The notes beneath the pieces are model-generated. The model ran no database searches. It worked only from the letters and a program-made list of their open reading frames with translations, and was not told the DNA's origin. The position numbers were made by a program, and so were the translations under genes. Shown piece after piece: positions 8,425-15,374 of a stretch of 40,377 nt of DNA; position 1 is the stretch's first letter, and every line of letters starts with the position of its first letter. This stretch comes from Parabacteroides sp. (GTDB lineage: Bacteria; Bacteroidota; Bacteroidia; Bacteroidales; Tannerellaceae): assembly GCA_018054455.1 (NCBI GenBank), contig JAGPJL010000010.1, forward strand, positions 1-40,377, given 5' to 3'.

Positions 8425-9690
8425 TTATTCGGCTCTCATTGCTTCAATAGCTGTAATCTTTACTGCCTTTTGTGCGGGGAAATATCCGGCAAGAACTCCA
8501 GCTAAAATGAGTATCCCTGTAGATACAAGCGAAATTGTAAGACTAACTGTCGGGTCCCTGAACATCGAAATATCATCTTGTCCGGCGGCTTCACCCATGC
8601 CAGATGCTTGCATTCCATAATTTATTAATTCCGTTAGTCCAATTCCCAGAATCATCCCAATATAGCCGAAGATGGCCGTAATTATTATGGATTCAAAAAT
8701 CACAAGTTTTAATATGGATAAAGGCGTTGCTCCAACAGCTTTGCGGATACCAAACTCCTTGGTCCGTTCCCTAACACTGATAAGCATAATGTTACTTACC
8801 CCAACAATACCTGCAATTAATGTTCCAATACCTACAATCCATACGAATGCAAGAATCCCGTTCATCATACTGTTGAACATTCTGAATTCGTTCGCTGTAT
8901 TCCACATACCTATTGCACTCTTGTCGGCCGGATCAAACTGATGTCTGCGACCCATTCGTTGGCGGAAACGATCTTCAAACGAGGTATTTTCGTCTTCCGT
9001 ATTAACACCTGTAATGGTGAAGGAAAGCTGATTTAAACCATAGCCTGAGCTATAAAGTGATTGTCCGGTCGAAAAAGGAATATAGCAGGGGGCATCGTTG
9101 CTTTTATTATCGTCTTTGTATACACCAACAACCTGATACATTACCGATCCAGCCCTTACATATTTTCCTAAAGCGCTTTCCTTTCTGAAAAGAACTTCCT
9201 CCATCCGGGGACTGATTACAACTACTTTTCGTTTTTGTTGTATATCCAGATCGTTGATAAAACGGCCTTTTCCTGCCTGCATCTCAACAAAATTGATACC
9301 TGAGTAGGCGGGGAAAATACCGTTAAGCTGGCAGTTGTTATATTCTCTGCCATAAAACAACGTGTCGCTATGGTTGATGGTGGCCGATTTTAGATCTATT
9401 TCGGAGTGTTCACGGCTAATGGCTACATAGTCTTCTTCTTTGAAAGTAATAGGCCGGTTAGTCTGCATCCCTTTATAAGGCAAGGTGGTAAAACGAGGCC
9501 ATACCTCTACCTTGTTCATCGCCATGTTACGGAAATTATACATAACTCCGTTGCGAAGCCCGTTACCTGCACCAAGTAAAACAATCAGCATAAAAATTCC
9601 CCATGAAACAGAGAATCCCGTAAGAAAAGTCCGAAGTTTATTTTTCTTAATTGTGCCGAATATCTCTCTAAAATTATCAAAATCAAACAT
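8425..9690 (-). CDS. ABC transporter permease, MacB/FtsX type (first copy)
   Basis: This 421-residue permease has the same architecture as its downstream neighbour: helix at about 20-40, periplasmic domain, then three helices with ISVRERTKEFGIRKAVGATP as the FtsX signature. It ends in KAVKITAIEAMRAE, the usual coupling-helix tail of the family. Its start overlaps the ATPase gene's end by 8 bases, suggesting translational coupling, and the next permease starts 24 bases after its stop. Two non-identical permeases in one operon point to a heterodimeric transporter. Confidence 0.92.
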   Translation of the reverse strand: MFDFDNFREIFGTIKKNKLRTFLTGFSVSWGIFMLIVLLGAGNGLRNGVMYNFRNMAMNKVEVWPRFTTLPYKGMQTNRPITFKEEDYVAISREHSEIDLKSATINHSDTLFYGREYNNCQLNGIFPAYSGINFVEMQAGKGRFINDLDIQQKRKVVVISPRMEEVLFRKESALGKYVRAGSVMYQVVGVYKDDNKSNDAPCYIPFSTGQSLYSSGYGLNQLSFTITGVNTEDENTSFEDRFRQRMGRRHQFDPADKSAIGMWNTANEFRMFNSMMNGILAFVWIVGIGTLIAGIVGVSNIMLISVRERTKEFGIRKAVGATPLSILKLVIFESIIITAIFGYIGMILGIGLTELINYGMQASGMGEAAGQDDISMFRDPTVSLTISLVSTGILILAGVLAGYFPAQKAVKITAIEAMRAE

Positions 9691-10366
9691 GGCCGTTTCC
9701 TTTTTCGATAGATTCTATTTGTCCGTCGCACAGACGAATGATCTTCTTTGTTACATCTGCAACAGATTGCTCATGTGTAACTATTATCATTGTCATTCCT
9801 TCCCTGTTAACATTTCGAAGCAGATCCATAACTTCAAGTGTAGTATGGCTGTCTAGTGCTCCGGTAGGTTCGTCTGCCAAAATTATTTGCGGTTTGGCAA
9901 TTAGTGCACGGGCAATGGCTACACGTTGCTTTTGCCCTCCCGACAATTCGTTAGGCATATGGTCGGCCCATTCCCGTAAACCTACCATATCCAGGTATTC
10001 CATGGCTAATTCATTTCTCTTCTTTCTTTTCATTCCCTGATAGTACAATGGGAGGGCTACATTTTCCATTGCGTTTTTGAATGAAATAAGATTAAATGAT
10101 TGGAAAATGAAGCCTATCATTTGGTTCCTTAATTCAGCCGCACGGGTTTCATTCAGATTCTGGATCAGCTGATTGTTGAGCATATAGGTACCCGTATCGT
10201 AGGTGTCTAAAATGCCAAGAATATTTAGTAATGTGGACTTTCCTGAACCTGAAGCTCCCATGATGGAAACCATCTCACCTTTCTCTATATTCAGATCTAT
10301 ACCTTTCAATACGTGCAGAGGAGCACCGTTGTAATACGTTTTGTTTATTCCGTCAAGATGAATCAT
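9683..10366 (-). CDS. ABC transporter ATP-binding protein (MacB/LolD type)
   Basis: The 227-residue ATPase drives the pump. It has Walker A GASGSGKST (residues 37-45), a Q-loop in FIFQSFNLI, the signature LSGGQKQRVAIARAL (about 141-155), Walker B IILADEPTGALD (about 160-171), and the H-loop in IIVTHEQ. The spacing and the DEPTGALD form match the LolD/MacB/FtsE group. It is the first gene of the efflux operon and overlaps the first permease by 8 bases. The operon's promoter lies 76 bases upstream and carries a palindrome likely to be an operator, but no regulator gene is adjacent. Confidence 0.95.
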   Translation of the reverse strand: MIHLDGINKTYYNGAPLHVLKGIDLNIEKGEMVSIMGASGSGKSTLLNILGILDTYDTGTYMLNNQLIQNLNETRAAELRNQMIGFIFQSFNLISFKNAMENVALPLYYQGMKRKKRNELAMEYLDMVGLREWADHMPNELSGGQKQRVAIARALIAKPQIILADEPTGALDSHTTLEVMDLLRNVNREGMTMIIVTHEQSVADVTKKIIRLCDGQIESIEKGNGHV

Positions 10367-10442
10367 AGTTTATTGCACTTTTTTATATTAGACGCATGGT
10401 TTTTCTCAGAAGTTGCAGAATACCAGTTATTTTTTTATTGCA

Positions 10443-10482
10443 CAAATATAGGTACTGACTTAATACCTTGTATCGCAAGGTA
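10443..10482 (-). promoter_or_regulatory. efflux operon promoter with overlapping palindromic operator
   Basis: On the minus strand TATATTTG (plus 10450-10443) fits the -7 box. Upstream, plus 10464-10482 is a 19-base palindrome, TACCTTG-tatcg-CAAGGTA with perfect 7-base arms. It occupies the -33 region and includes the only TTG candidate (plus 10476-10478, 25 bases from the -7 box). A dimeric repressor there would block the polymerase. Arms of this kind suit PadR, MarR or TetR proteins, but the family is a guess. Confidence 0.6.
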
Positions 10483-10696
10483 CTTATAATTAAATAAATT
10501 TAACTAATTTATTTAACGTATTTGTATAGAAAATTATTGAAAAGCCTTCTAAAATAAATGGTTCTTATTCGTTTATATAACTAATGTTGGAATCATTAAA
10601 ATACAAAAATATAATAAAAAATACATATTTTACAATAATGGTTTGGTCTTAAAAGATAAATATTAGGTGTTTCTACTTTTTTTAGTAGTTAAAGCA

Positions 10697-10727
10697 TTGA
10701 TGGTTTTACATATTCATCTTATATTTG
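10697..10727 (+). promoter_or_regulatory. promoter of the ROK kinase gene
   Basis: TTG at 10697-10699 and TATATTTG at 10720-10727 are separated by 20 bases, an almost ideal Bacteroidetes promoter. The ATG at 10767 lies 39 bases downstream. Confidence 0.75.
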
Positions 10728-10766
10728 CTTCCTATAAATTCATTATTAATCATATAAATATAAATC

Positions 10767-11735
10767 ATGGAAAAACCTTATGTGGTAGGTATCGATATTG
10801 GCGGTACTAATTCTGTGTTTGGCGTTGTGGATGCTAGAGGTACTATATTGTACAGTGGATCAATTAAGACTGGTAAATTTGCTGATGTAAATGATTACAT
10901 TGCTGAGTTGGCTAAAGGGCTTGAAATGGTTATAGCTCAGGCTGGTGGTCCCGATAAAATCAAAGGTGTTGGCGTAGGAGCTCCTAATGGAAACTACTTT
11001 AATGGCTGTATTGAATTCGCACCGAACCTTCCCTGGAAGGGTAAAATTCCTTTGGCTCAGCTAATCAGTGAAAAGCTGGGCGGTATTCCTGTCGCGCTTA
11101 CTAACGATGCAAATGCGGCAGCTATTGGAGAAATGACTTACGGTGTTGCCCGTGGTATGAAAGATTTTATTGTTATCACACTGGGCACAGGTGTTGGCAG
11201 CGGAATCGTTATTAACGGTAACCTTGTATACGGACATGATGGTTTTGCAGGCGAATTAGGACACGTAATTATGCGTCGTAATAATGGTCGTATGTGTGGT
11301 TGTGGCAGACAAGGTTGTCTCGAGGCTTATACTTCGGCGACGGGTGTTGCCCGTACAGCGCGCGAATACCTTGAAATCCGTAAGGACGAAAGTATGTTAC
11401 GCGATATTGATCCGGACGAACTTACTTCAAAGGATGTGTACGATGCTGCCATGAAAAATGATAAGCTGGCGATCGAAATTTTCGAAACAACAGGTTCTAT
11501 GCTTGGAGAAGCGTTTGCTGATTTCGTAGCATTTTCGAGTCCGGAAGCAATAATTCTTTTTGGCGGTCTTACAAAGGCTGGCGATCTGATTATGAACCCT
11601 ATCAAGCGTTCGATGGATAAAAATATGCTTAAAGTGTTTGAAGGAAAAACTAAACTTTTGTTCTCTCAATTAAAAGAAAGCGATGCTGCCGTTCTTGGTG
11701 CAAGTGCTTTGGGTTGGGAAGTAAAAGAATATTGA
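10767..11735 (+). CDS. ROK-family glucokinase/sugar kinase
   Basis: The 322-residue protein phosphorylates a hexose, most likely glucose, with ATP. The N-terminal phosphate loop is GIDIGGTNSVFGVVD (residues 8-22) and the catalytic aspartate is D114 in LTNDANAAA. ITLGTGVGSG is the second phosphate motif. GHVIM is followed by the ROK zinc motif CGCGRQGCLE with Cys177, Cys179 and Cys184. There is no N-terminal helix-turn-helix, so it is an enzyme rather than a ROK repressor. The length and motifs match the RokA hexokinase described in Bacteroides fragilis (from memory). It stands alone between its own promoter and a strong terminator. Confidence 0.9.
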   Translation: MEKPYVVGIDIGGTNSVFGVVDARGTILYSGSIKTGKFADVNDYIAELAKGLEMVIAQAGGPDKIKGVGVGAPNGNYFNGCIEFAPNLPWKGKIPLAQLISEKLGGIPVALTNDANAAAIGEMTYGVARGMKDFIVITLGTGVGSGIVINGNLVYGHDGFAGELGHVIMRRNNGRMCGCGRQGCLEAYTSATGVARTAREYLEIRKDESMLRDIDPDELTSKDVYDAAMKNDKLAIEIFETTGSMLGEAFADFVAFSSPEAIILFGGLTKAGDLIMNPIKRSMDKNMLKVFEGKTKLLFSQLKESDAAVLGASALGWEVKEY

Positions 11736-11755
11736 TTATATTTCATATAATATAG

Positions 11756-11797
11756 AGGCAGAGAAGTTCCCTTTGGGTTTTCTCTGCCTTTTTTTTA
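11756..11797 (+). terminator. terminator after the ROK kinase gene
   Basis: AGGCAGAGAA (11756-11765) pairs with TTCTCTGCCT (11780-11789), followed by a long T-run. Confidence 0.92.
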
Positions 11798-11842
11798 TTT
11801 AATTTCATGCCAATTTGCATTTCAACCACAAAAATAAAACCG

Positions 11843-11850
11843 TAAGTTTG
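11843..11850 (+). promoter_or_regulatory. -7 box of the radical SAM gene
   Basis: TAAGTTTG matches TAnnTTTG. The ATG at 11864 is only 13 bases past the box, so the mRNA leader should be about 10 nt. TTTG at 11814-11817 is too far for an ideal -33 element. Confidence 0.55.
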
Positions 11851-11863
11851 CAAAAAAAACTGA

Positions 11864-13648
11864 ATGAAAGTTCTTCTGGTTACCCCGCCGCTTACCCAAC
11901 TCAATACATCATACCCGGCTACCTGTCATTTATTGGGCTTTCTTCGCTCAAAAAGATTGAAAGCGGAACAAATGGATCTGAGTATCGAACTTATTCAACG
12001 GTTGTTTACACGGGAAAAGTTAGAAGAGATTTTTCATGAAGTATCCAACCAGTCCGATCTTTCGAAGATAAATAAGCTCCGGCTGCAGCAATCGGATTTT
12101 TATCTTCGCACCATAGAACCGGTTATGCGATTCTTAGGAGGGAAAGACGCTAGTTTAGCTCAACGGTTCTGTGAACTCAGCTTTTGGCCCGACAGCAAAC
12201 GACTTCCCTCGGATGATGATCTGGAATGGGGGTTCGGAATGATAGGCAACCATGACCGGGCCATTCACCTGTGCACACTGTTTCTGAAAGATCTTTGCGA
12301 CTTTATCAATCAGACGATAGATCCTCGTTTTGAGTTGATTCGATATGCCGAATCGCTTTGCCTGCGACTTCCTGAGTTCGGACCGCTGCAAAAAGAACTG
12401 GAAAAGCCGCATTCGCTCATCGACAAATTAATGCTGGATATTTTTGCTCGTCGAATAGAAGAAAGTAAGCCGGATCTGGTAGCCTTCACGATACCTTTTC
12501 CCGGAAATTTATATAGTGGATTACGATGTGCTCAGTGGATTAGGATTAACTTCCCCTCAACTAAAATAGCAATGGGAGGCGGTTATGTGAATACCGAATT
12601 GCGCAGTCTTTCCGATCCTGCAATTTTCAATTATACCGACTATCTGCTCTACGATGATGGCGAATTACCTTTGTTTCGATTGCTAACCGGGGGCGAGCTA
12701 ATCCGGACTCTGTATAGAAATGATGAAGGAGAAATTGTTCGTGTAAATTTTGACAGCAAGGAAAATGTGCCATTTGCTGAAACTGGGACACCCAGTTATG
12801 ATGGACTTTTGCAGAATAACTATCTAAATCTGATAGAACTTACCAATCCAATGCATGCTCTGTGGAGCAACGGACGATGGAATAAAATGATTTTGGCGCA
12901 TGGATGTTATTGGGGGAAATGCGCTTTTTGCGATGGAAGCCTGGATTATATCAGACGCTTTGAACAAGCACCCATAGAAATGATTGTTGACCGAATGGAA
13001 AGCATCATGGAACAAACCGGACAATCAGGATTTCATTTTGTGGACGAAGCTGCACCTCCTGCTTTACTTAGAAAGCTGGCAGAAGAAATACTTCGTCGTA
13101 AGCTAATAGTCAGTTACTGGACTAATGTTCGTTTCGAGAAATCATACACAGCCGAGTTGTGCTATTTACTTGCTCAATCGGGATGTATTGCTATATCCGG
13201 AGGATTGGAAGTTGCTTCGCCGAGAATTCTCAAAATGATTAACAAAGGTATTACCATTGAGAGTGCGCGTGAGAGTATGCGTAATTTTACCGAAGCCGGT
13301 ATTATGACTCATGCCTACCTGATGTATGGATTTCCTACTGAGACAGCTCAGGAAACCGTTGACTCTCTGGAGGTGGTTCGCGATTTATTCGCCAACGGCT
13401 GGATTCAGTCGGCTTTTTGGCATCGTTATGCTATGACAATGCACAGCCCTTCCGGTGAATGTCCCGAAAGTGTAGGAGCGAAGCATGTTCCTATTCCAAC
13501 CGCCCCCTTTGCTAATAACGAGATTGCTTTTACCACTCCTAACGAAATAGATTTGGAGTTTTATGGCAAAGGTCTTAACCTCGCAACCTATAACTACATG
13601 CAGGGAGCAGGTTATGATGTGCCGGTGAAGAAGTGGTTCAAAAGATAA
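11864..13648 (+). CDS. B12-binding-domain-type radical SAM protein
   Basis: The 594-residue protein begins KVLLVTPPLTQL, a Rossmann-like opening as in cobalamin-binding domains. The rest of that fold seems to resume near residues 200-290 (PDLVAFTIPFPG, KIAMGGGYVNTE), after an insert of roughly 140 residues. The radical SAM core starts at about 340: AHGCYWGKCAFCDGS carries Cys348, Cys353 and Cys356 for the 4Fe-4S cluster. Spacing is CX4CX2C rather than the usual CX3CX2C. ISGGLEVASPRIL and AYLMYGFPTET are further core strands. Relatives modify lipids, cofactors or peptides, and the substrate here is unknown. Neighbours do not help: it is flanked by terminators and is probably monocistronic. Confidence 0.85.
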   Translation: MKVLLVTPPLTQLNTSYPATCHLLGFLRSKRLKAEQMDLSIELIQRLFTREKLEEIFHEVSNQSDLSKINKLRLQQSDFYLRTIEPVMRFLGGKDASLAQRFCELSFWPDSKRLPSDDDLEWGFGMIGNHDRAIHLCTLFLKDLCDFINQTIDPRFELIRYAESLCLRLPEFGPLQKELEKPHSLIDKLMLDIFARRIEESKPDLVAFTIPFPGNLYSGLRCAQWIRINFPSTKIAMGGGYVNTELRSLSDPAIFNYTDYLLYDDGELPLFRLLTGGELIRTLYRNDEGEIVRVNFDSKENVPFAETGTPSYDGLLQNNYLNLIELTNPMHALWSNGRWNKMILAHGCYWGKCAFCDGSLDYIRRFEQAPIEMIVDRMESIMEQTGQSGFHFVDEAAPPALLRKLAEEILRRKLIVSYWTNVRFEKSYTAELCYLLAQSGCIAISGGLEVASPRILKMINKGITIESARESMRNFTEAGIMTHAYLMYGFPTETAQETVDSLEVVRDLFANGWIQSAFWHRYAMTMHSPSGECPESVGAKHVPIPTAPFANNEIAFTTPNEIDLEFYGKGLNLATYNYMQGAGYDVPVKKWFKR

Positions 13649-13698
13649 CCTATTTTTCTTGCTTTTTCAGGCTAACAGTTAGATGAAAAATAGTTAAT

Positions 13699-13747
13699 AC
13701 AAATAACCAATAGAAGTTTTTCAATTCTCTATTGGTTATTTGTGTTT
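13699..13747 (+). terminator. 16-bp perfect hairpin after the radical SAM gene
   Basis: ACAAATAACCAATAGA (13699-13714) pairs perfectly with TCTATTGGTTATTTGT (13728-13743), with a 13-base loop, followed by GTTTTATT. The stem is AT-rich but long. The 3' arm also contains a TTG at 13732-13734 that can serve as the -33 element of the next promoter. Confidence 0.7.
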
Positions 13748-13761
13748 TATTAGTACCTTTA
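13732..13761 (+). promoter_or_regulatory. probable promoter of the CPBP protease gene
   Basis: TTG (13732-13734), a 19-base spacer and TACCTTTA (13754-13761, one base off consensus). The -33 part lies inside the upstream hairpin's 3' arm. The leader to the ATG at 13851 would be about 86 nt. Confidence 0.45.
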
Positions 13762-13850
13762 GGCGTATTATTATTTTGTTATTATTTGAAGACAGACTAA
13801 ACATATATAGATAATAGATCAATGAATAAATAAAACTAAACCATGAAGTT

Positions 13851-14687
13851 ATGACTGAACCAAATGAGATTTATTACCCGAATATTAAACAAAGTTGGGG
13901 TATTTTAGGAATAGTAATACTTTTCTGTATATTGTTTGCCCCAATAAATCTATTCCTTGATAAATTGGTTGGAAAGGAATTGACTTTTCTTATATACTAT
14001 CTTTTTTCAATGGGGATCCCTTTTCTGATATTTCACCTGATAAGAAAAAAAAGAACAGGAGTCAGTCATTATAACTTTGCATTAAGTAACGTGATGATTT
14101 TGGCATTGGTTTCCATTGTTACAATTTCCATTCAAATGGGTGTTACAACTCCAATTATAAATCTGTTTCCGATGCCCGAATTTATAAAGAATGCGTTTAT
14201 CGAAATGGGGCAGCAGAACGGAGTATTTGGATTTGTTCTTATTGTTATTGCAGCGCCAATAATTGAAGAACTGATTTTTAGAGGAATTATTCTGCATGGA
14301 CTTTTGAAAAGATATAGTCCTGTTAAATCTATAATTGTTTCCAGCATACTTTTTGGAATTGCTCATTTAAATCCATGGCAGTTTATAGCCGCATTTATTA
14401 TTGGCGTTTTCTCGGGGTGGGTATATTTTAAAACGAATAAGATTTTATTATCAATAATAATCCATTCGGTTAATAATTTAGTCGGCTTTCTGAGTATGTA
14501 TATTATGGATGCAGAAACACTAATGGATATTTCATTAACTGATTTTTACGGCGGAAATTTAAACTTAATTCTGGTTATCGTCGTTTCTGTTATTCTTGCT
14601 TTATCCTGTATTTATATACTTAATACTGAATTTGAAAAAGAAAAGGAAGACGGAATTACTCAAAACGAAACAGCGATTATTGAATAG
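13851..14687 (+). CDS. CPBP-family intramembrane glutamic protease
   Basis: The 278-residue integral membrane protein has about seven or eight hydrophobic helices. It carries the three CPBP/ABI motifs: EELIFRG with Glu139-Glu140 and Arg144, FGIAH with Phe168 and His172, and HSVNN with His205 and Asn209. These residues form the active site of Rce1-like intramembrane proteases, which in bacteria are linked to bacteriocin immunity or peptide processing. A charged C-terminal tail (EFEKEKEDGITQNE) ends it. No bacteriocin gene is near. An ATG at 13842 is out of frame, so 13851 is the start. Base composition is noticeably more AT-rich than the neighbours. Confidence 0.85.
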   Translation: MTEPNEIYYPNIKQSWGILGIVILFCILFAPINLFLDKLVGKELTFLIYYLFSMGIPFLIFHLIRKKRTGVSHYNFALSNVMILALVSIVTISIQMGVTTPIINLFPMPEFIKNAFIEMGQQNGVFGFVLIVIAAPIIEELIFRGIILHGLLKRYSPVKSIIVSSILFGIAHLNPWQFIAAFIIGVFSGWVYFKTNKILLSIIIHSVNNLVGFLSMYIMDAETLMDISLTDFYGGNLNLILVIVVSVILALSCIYILNTEFEKEKEDGITQNETAIIE

Positions 14688-14727
14688 TCCATGGATGAAT
14701 GATAAGTCAAAAATTGAAATAACTTTC

Positions 14728-14735
14728 TACCTTTG
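14728..14735 (+). promoter_or_regulatory. -7 box of the NUDIX gene
   Basis: TACCTTTG. An in-frame TTG at 14733 lies inside this box, so it cannot be the start; the ATG at 14751 fits, leaving a leader of about 12 nt. Confidence 0.6.
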
Positions 14736-14750
14736 CGAAAAATAGAAGCT

Positions 14751-15269
14751 ATGCATCCATTACATCAATTCAACTATTGCCCTAAATGTGGTTCCGTCGA
14801 ATTTACTGAAAATAACGAAAAATCCAAACGTTGTCATTCTTGCGGATTTGTTTATTATTTCAATCCTTCGGCTGCTGTGGCCTGCTTTATACGTAATGAA
14901 AAGGGAGAGCTGCTGGTTGTAAGACGCGCTAAAGATCCGGCCAAGGGAACGTTGGATTTGCCCGGTGGATTTGTTGATTTGCATGAAACCGCCGAAGATG
15001 CTGCACGCAGGGAAGTAAAAGAGGAAACGGGGCTTGATATTGAATCTTGTTTGTACTTGTTTTCTATTCCTAACATTTATCCTTATTCAGGATTTGACGT
15101 CCATACAGAAGATTTGTTTTTTGAATGTAACGCGCATTCGTTTGGCAACCTTGCTGCTGCGGATGATGCCTCCGAAATTGTTATCATCCCATTGAAAGAT
15201 GTTAATGCCGATTTGTTTGGCCTTCAATCGGTTAAGAAAGGGGTTGAAAGGTATTGTGCCCATTATTAA
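14751..15269 (+). CDS. NUDIX hydrolase with N-terminal zinc ribbon
   Basis: The 172-residue protein hydrolyses a nucleoside diphosphate linked to another group. A zinc ribbon (Cys10, Cys13, Cys28, Cys31) comes first. The NUDIX fold follows, with the full NUDIX box: Gly73, Glu79, Arg87-Glu88, Glu91-Glu92 and Gly94 in the canonical GX5EX7REUXEEXGU spacing. The zinc ribbon resembles that of NADH pyrophosphatase NudC, but the protein is shorter and lacks the N-terminal NudC domain, so substrate remains open. The ATG at 14751 is preferred over the upstream TTG. It is probably monocistronic, with no clear terminator before the next promoter. Confidence 0.9.
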   Translation: MHPLHQFNYCPKCGSVEFTENNEKSKRCHSCGFVYYFNPSAAVACFIRNEKGELLVVRRAKDPAKGTLDLPGGFVDLHETAEDAARREVKEETGLDIESCLYLFSIPNIYPYSGFDVHTEDLFFECNAHSFGNLAAADDASEIVIIPLKDVNADLFGLQSVKKGVERYCAHY

Positions 15270-15313
15270 TTCTTTTTACAAACTTCTTAGTTTTTTATTT
15301 GGGCTCTATTCTC

Positions 15314-15321
15314 TATCTTTG
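15314..15321 (+). promoter_or_regulatory. -7 box of the TPR/barrel operon
   Basis: TATCTTTG at 15314-15321, 53 bases before the ATG at 15375. No well-spaced TTG was found. Confidence 0.6.
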
Positions 15322-15374
15322 CCTATCAGAACTATCAGGCACCATTCTGTGCCTGTACAAAAAGCAATGGAGTA

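Larger units (their letters stand above)
10367..10766. other. divergent intergenic region between efflux operon and ROK kinase
   Basis: This 400-base AT-rich gap holds two divergent promoters, the 19-base palindrome at 10464-10482, and a second perfect inverted repeat, TTAAATAAATT (10490-10500) with AATTTATTTAA (10506-10516), 5-base loop. The stretch 10520-10690 shows nothing else recognisable and no convincing ORF. Confidence 0.6.
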
